A stretch of 64,000 bases of DNA from Halichoerus grypus (taxonomy: Eukaryota > Chordata > Mammalia > Carnivora > Phocidae), in assembly GCF_964656455.1 (NCBI RefSeq), contig NC_135720.1, positions 100,762,696 to 100,826,695 of the forward strand, in the 5' to 3' direction. Position 1 is the first letter of the stretch. Each line of letters starts with the position of its first letter. The notes beneath the pieces were generated by a model that was not told the DNA's origin, did not search any database, and worked only from the letters and a program-made list of their open reading frames with translations. The position numbers and the translations under genes are program-made. Positions 46,781 to 60,010 of the stretch are shown here, in pieces.

Positions 46781-48598
46781 TTTTTTTTTTTAATTTTTTT
46801 ATTTAAACTCAACATATAGTATATTATTAGTTTCAGAGGTAGAGTTCAGTGATTCATCAGTCTTTTATAACACCCAGTGCTCATCAGATCACATGCCCTC
46901 CTTAATGCCCATCACCCTGTTATCCCATCCCCTCACCCTCCTCCCCTCCAGCAACCCTCAGTTTATTTCCTGAGATTAAGAGTCTCTCATGGTTTGTCTC
47001 CCTCTCTGATTTCATCTTATTTTATTTTTCCCTCCATTCTCCTATGATCCTCTGTTTCTTAAATTCTACATGTGAGTGAAATCATGATAACTGTCTTTCT
47101 CTGATTGACTTATTTTGCTTAGCATAATACCCTCTAGTTCCATCCACATTGTTTCAATTGGTAAGATTTCCCTTTTTTGACGGCTGAGTAATATTCCATT
47201 GTATGTATATGCTACCTATTCTTTATTCATTCATCCGTCGATGGACATCTGGGTTCTTTCCATAGTTTGGCTACCATGAGCATTGCTACTATGAACATTG
47301 GGGGTGCAGGTGCCCCTTCAGGTCACTATGTTTGTATCCTTTGGGTAAATACCTAGTAGCGAAATTAATTGCTGGGTTATAGGGAAGCTCTATTTTTAAC
47401 TTTTTGAGGAACCTCCCTACTGTTTTCCAGAGTGGCTATACCAGCTTGCATTCCCACCAACAATGTAGGAGGGTTCCCCTTTCTCTGCATCCTCACCAAC
47501 ATATGTTGTTTCCTGACTTGTTAATTTTAGCCATTCTGACTGGTGTGTGGTGGTATCTCTTTGTAGTTTTGATCTGTATTTCCCTGATGCCAAGTGATGT
47601 TGAGCACTTTTTCATGTGTCTGTTGGCCATTTGTATGTCTTCTTTGGAGAAATGTCTGTTCATGTCTTCTGCCCATTTATTGACTGGGTTATTTGTATTT
47701 TTGGTATTGAGTTTGATAAGGTCTTTATAGATCTTGGATACTAGCTCTTTATCTGATAAGACATTTGCAAATATCTTCTCCATTCTGTAGGTTCTCTTTT
47801 GGTTTTGTTAAATATTTCCTTTGCTGTGCAAAGGATTTTGAACTTGATGAAGTCCCAATAGTTCATTTTTGCTTTTGTTTCCCTTGCCTTTGGAGATGTG
47901 TCTAGTAAGACTTTGCTGTGGCCAAGGTCGAAGAGGTTGCTGCCTGTATTCTCCTCCAGGGTTTTGATGGATTCTTGTCTCACATTTAGGTCTTTCATCC
48001 ATTTTGAGTTTATCTTTGTGTATGGTGTAAGAAAAAGGTCCAGTTTCATTCGTCTACATGTGGCTGTCCAACTTTCCCAACACTATTTGTTGAAGAGACT
48101 TTTTCCCATTGGATATTTTTTCCTGCTTTGTCAAAGATTAGTTGACCATAGAGTTGAGGGTCCACTTCTGGGTTCTCTATTCTGTTCCATTGATCTATGT
48201 GTCTGTTTTTGTGCCAGTACCATACTGTCTTGATGATTACAGCTTTGTAATGGAGCTTGAAGTCCGGAATTGTGATGCCGCCGGCTTTGCTTTTCTTTTT
48301 CAACATTCCTCTGGCTATGCGGGGTCTTTTCTGGTTCCATACAAATTTTAGGATTATTTGTTCCAGCTCTGTGAAAAAAAGTTGATGGTATTTTGTTAGG
48401 GATTGCCTTGAATGTGTAGATTGCTCTGAGTAGCAAAGACATTTTAACAATATTTGTGATTCTAATCCATGAGCATTGAACGTTTTTCCATTTCTTTGTG
48501 TCTTCCTCAATTTCTTTCATAAGTGTTACATAGTTTTCAGAGTACAGATCCTTTAAATCTTTGGTTAGGTTTATTCCTAGGTATCTTATAGTTTTTGG
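46781..48598 (-). mobile_element. 5'-truncated carnivore L1, 3' 1.8 kb
   Basis: A T-rich run at 46781-46800 is the poly-A tail. The 3' UTR reads to about 47080, then ORF2 up to a break at 48598. Long open fragments remain, so it is fairly young, similar in age to the L1 at 25290. No clear target-site duplication was found. Confidence 0.93.
47080..48598 (-). pseudogene. L1 ORF2 C-terminal third, frameshifted
   Basis: Three overlapping minus-strand frames carry it: 48046-48510 ([38 protein letters not shown]), 47741-48049 ([18 protein letters not shown]) and 47493-47783 ([20 protein letters not shown]). Frame changes near 48050 and 47770 break continuity. Reverse transcriptase and endonuclease are absent because the element is 5'-truncated. 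No activity is possible. Confidence 0.9.
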
Positions 48599-48874
48599 TC
48601 AATTAAACTACTGTCAAATACTATCTTAAGGTTTAAGATTGGGACTCTAACTGTAGACTTTTCTTATCACTCAGCTGATAGAAGATTGGAGTGTTAGTAA
48701 AAAGTGTTGTTAGATCTGCCTTAATTTTCCTGAAAGCATATGTTTTAGGTAATCAGATTGGCAGTTGAGATTTTGGCCCAAGATACTATGTTCTAATTAT
48801 TTGATTTCAGTGTTGTTACTTCAACCTTTGCCTGCACTTAAAAACCAAAAACTGAGAGCCAAAACTCTGTCACA

Positions 48875-49080
48875 TATGGAACACCAGGTATGTGCTTTGC
48901 ACATTTAAATCTGTTTAATCTTTAAGGACAATCTTGTGAAGAAAGTGTCATTAGATACTTTTAAAAAAAGATGACTATACTGAAACTCAGGGAGGTAAAG
49001 TAAACTAGTCCAAAGATATTTAAGTGGAACCAGGATTCCAGGTCAAATTATTCACCTTGAAAGACCATACTATCATCCCA
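48875..49080 (-). repeat. MIR SINE, minus strand
   Basis: Plus-strand text CCAGGTATGTGCTTTGCACA, a TTAATCTTTAAGGACAAT segment, ACTGAAACTCAGGGAGGTAA and GGAACCAGGATTCCAGGTCA is the reverse of the MIR core. It is well recognisable. Confidence 0.82.
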
Positions 49081-49990
49081 GTGCAAATAGTGTACCTCAC
49101 TAGTGTTCTGGGAAACAACAGAAAACTCCCTCTATTGTTCCAAAGACTCATACTCATCAATCATTATATTTTTCTCTTTTATGGTAGAAAAAAATCTGTG
49201 CTTATTTAGCCAGACAAAATGAGAAATATATTGCTGCTACCAAATATTTCACATACTGCAATAAACAACACAAAACTTTTGAAAATTCTTACGGGAAATA
49301 TCTTTGCATCAAAATTATACTTAATTTGTTTTATGTTGCTACTGAAATACAAAGAAGAAACTGTCAGTCAAACTGCCACAAATGAGATATTCGAGTTATA
49401 ATTAGTTCTTATCAGTGCCTCTCAGCAAGAGTTTAGATATCATTGCTTTTTTGAAATGATCTATTATTGTACATAAAAACCTCTATGGTGGGAGAAATTT
49501 GAAGGTGTTTAAATCAAATTGCATGTATATGAAGGAGAATGGGAAATTGCTGAGGAGAGTGGTGGTTTTCTTTTCAGGAGTTTGAGAACAAAAGCAGTTT
49601 AAAATAATCACTAGTAGAAAGAGAAAGAAATTACTTCAAACTCACTGAAAAATTTCTAGGTTACATTAAATACCCAGACACATTTATAGACCATGAATCT
49701 TATAGGGACATCTCTACCTATTTGTTTTGTTATTATCTTTAGTTTATAGCTCATATCCCAGGTGTAAGAGGAAATAAACCAGCTGATTATATTGTTCCAT
49801 GGATGAGTCTGTTTTGTTTCATTTTATTTTGTTTTCTGATGCTAAGAAGATAAAGATACTGGAAAAAAACTAGTTGAAGTAGTTGAAGTTTTGTTTTTTG
49901 AAGCTCTAACTAGATAAGAAGAAAGCGATAGGTAAAGTGAGACTTATATGTAATGAGAAAGTAGGGACCAGAGGCTCACTAATGTAAAAC
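49081..49990. other. Unannotated DNA
   Basis: No gene or repeat is recognised. Confidence 0.45.
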
Positions 49991-50003
49991 ACTATATTCA
50001 CAG

Positions 50004-50199
50004 GGCATCTGGGTGGCTCAGTTGGTTAAGCCTCTGACTTCAGCTAGGGTCATGATCTCAGGGTCCTGGGATCGAATCCTACATTGGGATCCCTGCTCAG
50101 TGGGGAGCCTGCTTCTCCCTGTCCCACTCCCCCTGCTTGTGCATGTGCTCTTTCTCTCTCTTTCTGTCAAATAAATAAATAAAATCTTTTTAAAAAAGA
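50004..50199 (+). mobile_element. CAN-SINE, plus strand, perfect duplication
   Basis: It starts GGCATCTGGGTGGCTCAG and ends in (AAAT)n plus A-rich tail. The 13-bp target ACTATATTCACAG is exact at 49991-50003 and 50200-50212. Confidence 0.97.
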
Positions 50200-50212
50200 A
50201 CTATATTCACAG

Positions 50213-50939
50213 AAATAACAAGAAAGAAAATGCATTGTGTCAAGAATTGTTGCTGTTTGAATTTAACATTTCTGGATGGTGCCAATTTACATGCGGCTGA
50301 AACAGAGTAAAGTTGTTGGTTGGGGAAGCTGAGGTTATAAACACTTGAAAGGATAGATGGTTAGAGGAATGTCTCAGGATGACAGTACTTGTGATAAGAG
50401 ACTATGAACTAAGTATCAAAGTCATCAGTAAAAGATGGCAAGTGTCAAAAATGACAGTAGATTGTCATGAATGGCACAGTGACTCTATTTGAAGTTGCAA
50501 TTTTAAATGTTTCCACATTAGAGCAAGTCAATACAACCCCAAATATGGTATGGAAATATCAGTATAGCAAATACTTTTTTTCCTTGATATGGATTTGAAT
50601 TGCTTTCTCTACCCGTTATGTTTCTTCCGCAACCATCATCCATGGGAATGCTGAGTAACATATCATTCTATGGCAATCAGTAAAAAATTACTTCTGAAGA
50701 AATTCATTTAATAGTAAGATAAGCAGTAAGTTATAATTTCATAGTTTTCACTGATATTAACATTTATCTCATCAACCAAAACAGCCCTAAGATTGTGGAA
50801 TGATCTAGTTAATATTTAATTGTGGAATGTACCTAGGAAACACCCCTTGAGTTTTTGCTTTGAACCAGCAATCAATATAGAGAGGTTTATTGTATAACAT
50901 TAATATGGTCTTAGAAAATACTTTACAGTAACAAGATTA
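50213..50939. other. Unannotated DNA
   Basis: No gene or repeat is recognised. Confidence 0.45.
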
Positions 50940-51330
50940 TACTTTGGTAGCAAACAACCTCAGATTTCAGTGGCTTAATACAACACTTGTTTCCTGCTCA
51001 TACTATATATCAGATAAAGTTGATGTATACATGTGTTTGTGTATGTGTGCAACGAGGGTTGTGTATTATACTCTATAGTAGTACAATCACTAAGGGACCC
51101 AGTGTAATGAAGGGTCCAGCATTTGGAATATCAGTAGTGTGGTTGATATAGCAGGAGATGAAATAGATAGAGTGACATTCTAGTTCATATATGCTTTGCA
51201 ATGGAAGTGACACATAACACTTCCACCCACAGCCCATGTCAGAACTAGTTTTGTCACCCCACCTAATGAGGAGATAAGAAACATGGGAAACCAGATGGAA
51301 TGTTTGGTGAACACCATAGTGCCTGCCATA
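50940..51330 (+). repeat. Ancient mammalian interspersed repeat (family uncertain)
   Basis: The phrases TTTCAGTGGCTTAATACAAC, GCAATGGAAGTGACACATAA and CAGAACTAGTTTTGTCACCC are familiar from many mammalian genomes as one old repeat. I cannot name the family with confidence. Confidence 0.45.
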
Positions 51331-52048
51331 AGTCTTCTTTGACTGGCATCCAAGAGAAGTTTACAGTGCAGGGCAAGTCTCCATAATAAGATTTGTGATA
51401 GGTAAAATATTTGCCTTTTTATGTAAACTGAAAGAAAATTATTTTGAATGAAAGTCTAACATCTGTATTTCAATTTTTGGAAATATTATCTACAGAATTT
51501 GAAGTCCTGTAAATGGCCTTAATTTTCTTCATGATTTATAGATTCTAAATATCTTGTGGTTCCAAATGAGCAAATGACAATAGATTTGTTGTCTGATCTT
51601 ATTTTGTTATGATTTGATGATTGTCTAAATGATGGAGCAGCATTAGAATACCTCTGGTTCTTGGATTTCAGCTCTGCATCTACATTCTCACCTCCAGATA
51701 GATGTCTCTGACAATTTTTCTCATTCTTCATACACTCTCTTGTTCTGGAATTTTTTTCCAGCTAACCTGTTTTATATTGCTAATTAAAATCCTAGGTATT
51801 TTACCCCTATCTCATTGATTCCGTATTCTTTCATTTGTGTCCAACTATGCCTAAAACAACCTTCTCAGTTCTGATCTTTAGAAAAATATTGAGGAAATTG
51901 CATCTCTGGGGAGATAAGGATAGGAAAGTTCTCAACATCCTTAAATTGTATGTATGCATGTTGCATATTAGAAAAGCAAGTCCATAATCGTCATCTTTAA
52001 GTTGAGCCAAATGGACAGTATCTTTTCCTTCAGGAACCCATAGCAATT
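51331..52048. other. Unannotated DNA
   Basis: No gene is supported. A 70-codon and an 88-codon minus-strand frame have no recognisable domain. Confidence 0.45.
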
Positions 52049-52063
52049 TCCTCTCAAGTTTTT

Positions 52064-52707
52064 TGTTTGTTTTAATTAAAATATAGTTGACATACAATAT
52101 ACAAAGCTCCTGGAGTTAGGCCCCATTGATTTTCTCTCTTTCTTTTTTTTAAGATTTTATTTATTTTATTTATTATTTATTTATTTATTTGAGAGAGAGA
52201 GAACGAGAGCAGACAGAGGGGCAGAGGGAGAAGCAGATTCCCTGCTGAGTGGAGAGCCCAATGCGGGACTCAATCCCAGGACTCTGGGATCATGACCTGA
52301 GCCGAAGGCAGATGCTTAACGGACTGAGCCACCCAGGGGCCTGTAGGCCCCACTGATTTTCAAAGCCAGACATTATGGGGACCTGTTTTCTCAGTACAGG
52401 TCTCCAAGGTGGGGGATGCCCAGTGTGGGTCTTGAACCTCTTACTTCTCAGAGAAGACCTCTGTGCCTCTGATATCTCTCTGGCTTGGGAGTCACTGTGC
52501 TGGGGGCATGGGTCCCAACTAGACCATGTTTCTGCTCCTCCCAACCTTCTCAATATAGCTTTTTCTTTATATCTTTTGCTATGGGATAGCTGTTCTGCTA
52601 GTCTTCAGATAGTTCGCAGAATTGCTCTCTGTATAGTTGAAACCTTGGTGTGTCCATGGGAGGAGGTGAGCACGGGATCCTCCTACACTGCTATCTCGAT
52701 CAGGATC
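52064..52707 (-). mobile_element. L1 with 5' UTR joined directly to 3' end
   Basis: In minus-strand order: L1M 5' terminus (52707), about 370 bp of 5' UTR, the SINE at 52135-52343, then about 20 bp more 5' UTR, and the last ~45 bp of an L1 3' UTR ending in an A-rich run at 52064. ORF1, ORF2 and most of the 3' UTR are missing. One 15-bp duplication TCCTCTCAAGTTTTT (52049-52063 and 52708-52722) encloses the whole, so it inserted as one molecule that was already deleted. The 5' UTR parallels 14030-14350. Confidence 0.82.
52135..52343 (-). mobile_element. CAN-SINE inside the deleted L1
   Basis: A full SINEC with an 18-bp target duplication TAGGCCCCATTGATTTTC at 52117-52134 and 52344-52361 (one difference). 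An extra TATTT-rich stretch lies in the tail. It inserted after the L1. Confidence 0.96.
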
Positions 52708-52722
52708 TCCTCTCAAGTTTTT

Positions 52723-54910
52723 GAATTTGTGGTCTATTCTTAGATACTCAAAGTGTTCACAGCAAGCAACATTATGTATTGTCCTGATTAGAAATCATAT
52801 AATGATGAAAAAAAATAAAAATGTTCATAATGAATTATTGATGTTATAAAATATATTTGGTCTTCATATTCATTTTGTGATTTCTTTAGAACAATTTCCC
52901 AGTGATTCATATCTTAGAAATTAAAAGCTGTGCATCAGTGTGAACCTATTATATACCTGATAGATTCCTTCAGGAAGCAGAAAAGTGAATATTTCTTCTT
53001 CCCTTTTTTTTTTTTTAACTTATTTTTCCTGAAAGAATATAAAGCAGATCCCCAAAAACGAGGAATCTATATGAAGTGATTTGTCAATTCTTCTAAGATA
53101 CCACTGCTTACTTGGCTTCATCTTCTTATTTTGGAAAGTAAGTTCCTGGAGGACAGAGCCCAAATGTACTTTTGTGTCTTACTTCTCAGGATTTAGAAAG
53201 GTGTGCAAGAAGTTTGGAGGAGTTATTGTAGAAGAGAGATGTATTTTCTAAATGAGATTTGGATAACAGCTTAGGTCTAATCCCTCTGTGACTAAAGGTG
53301 CAAAGGATTGTCAGAACAGTTTCGTTCATCAAACTGTAAAGCACAAATTTATTTTGATACTTTTGTGGCACATATGAAACCAGCAGAATTAAACTCAATC
53401 CTTAGGAGTCCTTCACATAGGATCTAAGAAGCAAAAGGCAGTTTCATGGGCTCGATAGTGGGTTAAAAGTAAAATGATTTGAGGACCAATACCAGCAACT
53501 CACTAGTTAGTTTTTGATAGTTGCATGGCTTCAATATTACTTTATGACTAAATCTACTTCATTAACAGGGAGCTATTTTCATTTTTCTAGATTAAATGTT
53601 GATGCTTATTTAGTGAGAAATGAGGGTTCTTAAGACTTGCATTTGTGTTAATTTTTATATACCTAATTAACAATGCATATAGTAAAAATAAGATCTTTAT
53701 TTTGTTCTCACTATTCATAACTAAAATATGAGGCATTTTACCTCAACAATAAACTACTTCTTATGATCAATAAGGTGTAAAATATTGAGGTTCACTTATT
53801 TTATCCAATCTCCAGTGCTTGATATTCTCACAAAAAAAGATTATGTCCACAATAGCAAACATTTCTTTAATATCTCTGTGAAAGACTGATACCTGAAAAG
53901 TTGGATTCAAAAAATAATAATAAAGTATAAAATACAGTTCACCATTAGAAGAAAATAGGTACTTTGGAATAGTCTCAGCCTTTCATTAGTTAGGCTATCT
54001 GCTAGGAATGCCTGGGGCAGTCACCTTGGCCCATACTACGTATGGTGAGCCCTCCTAGCTCTCCTTTTCAGAGCCAGTGCTGTGGCTGGACTTGCCCTGT
54101 GGTTCTTATTATGATTGCAAGATGGATCTCAGAAACAACCATCAGGGCATTTTGAAAAAAAAAACAAGGTTCATTACTTACAAGTCCTGGTATGTACATG
54201 CCATGCCTAGGACCAAACAGCAAGGTCTCTGTTAGAGTGAGTGAACCTGGTTCTGCATTTATTGAGGTCAGGGATGGGGTACATTGGGTTTCATGGGTTC
54301 ATTCTTTATTGGGGAATTTAAAACATAAGAGCAGGAATTAGTGTGGTAAGGGAAAGGCAAGTGGTCAAACTGACAGTTGTATCTAGCAACGAGAGCTTTC
54401 TAAAAAAGGGAGTACTTCAGGGTTGGCCTGGCTCTTTAGTTGTGTAGCTGACCATGTGTTTATTCAAGATGGATTCCTTTGAAGTGGATGCCTTAGGAAT
54501 CAAAAACTTATATTATAATAAAAAAATGCCAATTGTCTGGTACTTTGACTATAATAGATGTCAAAATACCAAAGTCAAGGAATTTTCTTACATGAAGGGG
54601 TATTCTCATTCTTTAATTCATTTAATGGCAGAAAGGTTTGAACCACATATCACTAGGCTCTGGTTATTTAGACTGAAGTGGAAGAGTAAAATTTCTTTGT
54701 TTTTTGAATTCTTCAGATTTCAGAAAAGTAAATTCTGTTCTACTTTTAACAACTTCATGTTTGCTTGTATATGAAATATGTTGTCATGCAAAATTGTCAC
54801 ATGAGTTTGACTCAGGAGATGAATCAGATTTATTTTGTAGAATGAGTACCTCTTGGAAATTTTGGCAGAGTCCTTGGTATTACAGATACACCAGTTCCAG
54901 AACATGGAAT
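52723..54910. other. Mostly unannotated DNA
   Basis: No gene is supported. A phrase at 53130-53170 (AAGTTCCTGGAGGACAGAGC, then TTTTGTGTCTTAC) resembles the 3' part of L2/MIR. The 54000-54440 stretch is less AT-rich and could be an old LTR, but I cannot support that. Confidence 0.45.
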
Positions 54911-54926
54911 TGAAGCATGTGTTCTT

Positions 54927-55119
54927 TTTTTTTTAAGTTTTTTTTTTTTTTATGATGGGGAGAGAGAGAGGGAGCAGGGGTAGGAGCAGAGGGAGAGGGA
55001 CAAGCAGACTCCGCGCTGACACAGAACCTGATTCAGACCCATTCTCAGGACCCTGAGATCATGACCTGAGCTGAAACTAAGAGTCAGCTGCTTAATTGAC
55101 TGAGCCACCCAGGCACTTC
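54927..55119 (-). mobile_element. CAN-SINE, minus strand
   Basis: A full but diverged SINEC with a 16-bp target TGAAGCATGTGTTCTT at 54911-54926 and 55120-55135 (two differences). It is an older insertion. Confidence 0.95.
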
Positions 55120-55368
55120 TGAAGTGTGTGTTCTTAAATGTTTCATTAGGTATTACTAAACTGAGCAAGGCAAATATAGAGGAGTTGCTTAACTGATCTA
55201 TTAAGTCTGAATGTGACATCATTTATTTTTACTGTTCATGTCTTATACACTATTGGTGCTACCCTTCCCACAATGCCTGATTTCCTTCCTAAGATATTTA
55301 GGGGGAAAATAATGCCTAACCTTAAATACGTGATTAGCTCTATAAGGAAGTTACAAGTAGAAACTATT

Positions 55369-55520
55369 TAGTGTCTCATATTAGGAAATTCTTTAAATGC
55401 TTGTAATACATACATACAATAGTGTCTCATATTAGGAAATTGTTTAAATGCTTGTAATACATACAATAGAAGAAATGCTTGTACTACATACATACATACA
55501 CTAGAAGAAAATATACATAC
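55369..55520. repeat. 51-bp tandem duplication plus degenerate third unit
   Basis: Unit 1 starts TAGTGTCTCATATTAGGAAA at 55369 and unit 2 at 55420, nearly identical. A shorter third unit (AAATGCTTGTACTACATACA) follows near 55473. CATA runs end each unit. Confidence 0.93.
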
Positions 55521-56079
55521 AATTGTATTACGTACCATCATATAGATTACATATCACTTCATGTGTGGGGAGAGACAGTAAGGAATAAACAGAAAAATAA
55601 GTGTAATTTTATAGTAAACTGGAAAGAGAAGTACTAAAGAATGAGGAAAAAAGGATAGGTGGAAGGTGATTTGGCATGCATGTTGGGACTATCCAGAGGG
55701 ACAAGCTACATTTCTTTTTTTTTTTTTTTTAACTTGAAGACAATTGACACAAAATGCTACATTAGTTTTAGGTATACAACTCAGTGATTTGACAAGTTTA
55801 TACATTATGCTGTGTTCACCACAAGTGTAACTACCATCTGTCTCATTACATCACTATTACGATATCATTGACTGTATTTCTTATGCTGTGCCTTTTACTC
55901 CTGTGACTTACTCATTCATAACTGAAGACCTGTATCTCCTTCTCTCCTTCATCCATTTTGTACAACTCCCTATCTCCTCCCCACTGGCAAGCATCAGTTT
56001 GCTCTCTCTATTTATAGTTCTAATTCTGCTTTTTGTTTATTTGTGGGTTTTTTTGTTTTTTTTTTTTTTTTAGATTCCA

Positions 56080-59000
56080 TTTATGAGTGGAATCATATAG
56101 TATTTGTTTTTCTCAGTCTGACTTACTTCACTTAGTATAATACCCTCTAGCTCCATCTATGTTGTCTTAAATGGCATGATCGCATCCTTGTTTATGGCTG
56201 TGTAATATTCCATCGTTTATATATACCACAGTTTCCTTGTCCATTCATCTATTGAAGGACACTTAGGTTGCTTCCATGTCTTGGCTATTGTAAATAATAC
56301 TGCAGTAAACATAGGGGTGCATATATCTTTTTGAGTTAGTGTTTTGTTTTTCCCTGGGTAAATACCCAGTAGTGGAATTACAGAATCCTATGGTATTTCT
56401 ATTTTTATTTTTTTGAGGACCCTCCATACTGACTTCCACAGTGGTTGCACCAGCTTGCATCCCCACCAACAGTGCATGAGGGTTTCTTTTTCTCTACATC
56501 TCGCCAGCATTTGTTATTTCTTGTCTTCTTGGTTTTAGCCATTCTAACAAGTGTAAGGTGATATTTCATTGTGGATTTGATTTGCATTTCCCTGATGATT
56601 AGTGAGGTTGAGTATCTCTTCATGTATCTGTTGGCTATCTGTGTGTCTTCTTTGGAAAAATTTCTTTTCAGGTCCTCTGCCCATTTTTTAATCAGATTGT
56701 TTTTTTGGTGTTGAGTTGTAGAAGTTCTTCATAGATTTTATATATTTTGGATAATAACCAGTTACTAGATGTATCATTTGCAAAGATCTTCACCCATTCA
56801 GTAGATTATCTTTCTGTTTTCTTGATGGTCTCCTTTGCTGTGCAAAAGCTTTTTACTTTCATCTCAATTGTGTATTTTTTTTCTTTTGTTTCCCTTGCCT
56901 TAAGAGACCTATCTATAAGAATGTTGCTATGGCTAATGTCAGAGAACTTACTGCCTATGTTGTCTTCTAGGATTTTTATGGTTTCAGGTCTCATGTTTAG
57001 GTCTTTATTCCATTTTGAGTTTATTTTTGTGTATGGTGTTAAAGTAGTCCAGTTTCATTCTTTTGCATGTAGCTATCCAGGTTTCCCAACACCGTTTATT
57101 GAAAAGGCTGTCTTTTCCCATTGTATATTCTTGCTTCCTTTGTCATGGATGAACTGACCATATAAATGTGGGTTTATTTCTGGGGTCTCTGGTCCTGCTC
57201 TATTGATCTATGTATCTTTTTTTTATGCCAATGCCAACTCTATTGATCACTAAAGTTTAGTAGTATATTTTGATATCTGGTATTATGATACCTCCAGGTT
57301 TGTTGTTCTTTGTCAGGATTGCTTTGGCTATTTGGGGTCTTCTGTGGTTCCATCCAGATTTTAGTATTAGTTGTTCTAGTTTTATGAAAAATGCTGCTGT
57401 TATTATTTTGATAGGGATTACATTGAATCTATAGATTATTTTAGGTAATATGGATACTTTGACAATAAATTGTTTGAATCTGGGAACATGGAATATCTTT
57501 CCATTTGTGTCATCTTCAGTCTCTTTCATCAGTGTTTTATAGTTTTTAGAGTACAGGTCTTTCACCTCTTTGGTTAAGTTTATTCCTAGTTATTTTATTC
57601 TTTTTGGTGCAGTTATAAATGGTGTTTTTTAAATTTCTTTTTTTTGTGTGTGACTTTGTTACTGTATAGAAATGCTATGGATTTATGGGTATTTTTGTAT
57701 CCTGCCACTTTACTGAATTTATTACTTCTAGTTGGTTTTTAGTGGAATATGTAGGATTTTCTATGTATAATATCCTGTTATCTGCAAGTAGTGACAGTTT
57801 AACTTCTTCTTTACCAATATGGATGCTTCTTATTTATTTATTTTTGTCTGATTGTTGTGGCTGGGACTTCTAGTACTAGGTTGAATTAGAGTGGTGTGAG
57901 TGGACATCCTTGTCTTGTTCCTGACCTTAGAGGGAAAGCTGTGTTTTTCAACATTGAAGATAATGTTAGTTGTGGGTTTTTCATTTATGGCCTTTATTAT
58001 GTTGAGGTATCTTCCCTCTCACCCCATTTTGTTAAGAGTTTTTATGATGAATAGATGTTAAATCTTGTTGAATGCTTTTTTCTGCATCTCTAGAGATTAT
58101 CTTATGATTTTTATCTTTCATTTTGTTGATGTGGTGTATGACATTGATTTATAAATATTCAACCATCTTTACATAAGGGAATAAATCCACCTGCTCATGG
58201 CGAATGATCTTAATATATTGTTGTACATTGTTTGCTAATATTTTTACATCTATGCTCATCAGGGTTATTGTCCTGTAGTTTTATTTTTTTGTGGTGTCTT
58301 CGTCTGGTTTTGGTATCAGGGTAATGCTGGCCTTGTAGAATGCTTTTGGAAGCTTTCTTTCATCTTTTTTTGGAATAGTTTGAGGAGAATAGGAATTAAC
58401 TCTTCTTTAAATCTCTAGTAGAATTCACTTGTGAATCATCTGATCCTGGGTTTTTGTTTGTTTGTTTGTTTGTTTTTGGTAGTTTCTCATTACTGATTCA
58501 ATTTCATTACTTGTAATAGATCTGCTGAGATTTTCTATTTCCTCCTGGTTCAGTTTCAGAAGATTGTATGTTTCTAGTAATTTATCCATTTCTCCTAGCT
58601 TGTCCATTTGTTGGCATATCACAGTTTTCTCTTATAATCCTTTGTATTTCTGTGGTGTCAATTGTTATTTTTCCTCTGTCATTCTGATTTTATTTAGTTG
58701 GTCTTTTGTCTGTTTTTCTTGTGTGGCTAAGGGATTGTCAATTCCTTTTATCTTTTCAAAGAACCAGCTCTTGGTTTCATTGATTTTTATCATTTTTTAG
58801 TTTCTACATCATTTATTTCTGCTCTGATCTTTATTATTTACTTTCTTCTACTAACTTTGGGCTTTGCTTATATTTTTTCTAATTCTTTTAAGCATAAAGT
58901 TAGATTGAATTTTTTCTTGATTTTTGAGATAGGCCTGTATTGCTATACATTTACCTCTTAGAATTGCTTTCACTGTCACAGCAATTTTGTACCATAGCGT

Positions 59001-60010
59001 TTTCATTTTCATTTGTCTCCAGGTATTTTTGGATTTTTTTTCTTTCATTGCTTCATTGGCCCATTTGTTGTTTAGTATTATATTGTTTAGTCTCCACTTG
59101 TTTGTATTTTTTTTCCAGTTTTTTTTTCTTGTGATTTATTTCTAATTTTATACTGTTGTGGTCAGAAATCATGGTATGATTTTAATCTTAAATTTATAGA
59201 GATTTGTTTTATGGCCTGATATGTGATCCATGTGATCTGTTCTGGAGAATCTTCCATGTGCACTTGAAAAGAATGTGTATTCTGTTGTTTTTGCATGGAA
59301 TGTTCTGTGTATATCTGTATGTCTATTTGGTTTAATGTGTTATTTATAGACGTGTTTCCTTATTGATTTTCTGTCTGGATGATAAGTAGAGTATTAAAGT
59401 CCCCTACTATTATTATATTACTATCAATTTATCTAATTATGTCCATTAATATTTTATTTATATATTTAGATGCTCCAGTGTTGGATGCATATTTACAGTT
59501 GTTATATCCTATTGTTGGATTGATCCCTTTATCATTATGTAACACCCTTCTTGTCTCTTATTAGAACCTTCATTTTAAAGTCTTTTATCTGGGGCATCTG
59601 GATGGCTCACTTGGTTAAGTGTCTGCCTTCAGCTCAGATTATGATCCCAGGGTTCTGGGATTGAGCACCATGTTGGGCTCCCTGCTTAGTAGGGAGTCTG
59701 CTTCTCCCTCTCCTTCTGCCCCTCCCCCCTGCTCATGCTCTGTCTCTAGCTCTGCTCTCTTTCAAACAAATAAATTAAAAAATCTTTAAAAAAAAAAATG
59801 AAGTCTTTTGTCTGATGTATGTATTGCTACTCTGGCACTTTTTTTTTTTCCTGCTCCCATTTGCATGATGAATGTTTTTCCATGCCTTCATTTTTAGTCT
59901 GTATGTGACTTTAGGTCTGAGGTAAGTCTCTTATAGGCAGTATATGGATTTTGTTTATTTATCCATTCTACCACCCTGTGTCTTTTCACTGGAGAACCCA
60001 GGCCACTTAT
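56080..60010 (-). pseudogene. Decayed L1 ORF2
   Basis: Readable minus-strand fragments are 56405-56623 ([20 protein letters not shown]), 56806-56994 ([18 protein letters not shown]), 57257-57565 ([20 protein letters not shown]) and 58425-58622 ([20 protein letters not shown], the start of the reverse transcriptase region). Endonuclease sequence between 58850 and 60010 is present but mostly unreadable. Intact catalytic motifs are not visible. It is older than the copy at 25290. Confidence 0.82.
59591..59800 (+). mobile_element. CAN-SINE, plus strand, inside L1 ORF2
   Basis: It starts GGGGCATCTGGATGGCTCAC. A 13-bp target AAGTCTTTTATCT lies at 59578-59590 and, with one difference, 59801-59813. 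Confidence 0.95.

Noticed and set aside
54000..54440. Possible old LTR
   Set aside because: Composition and a few phrases are LTR-like, but I could not find TG..CA ends, a poly-A signal or a duplication.
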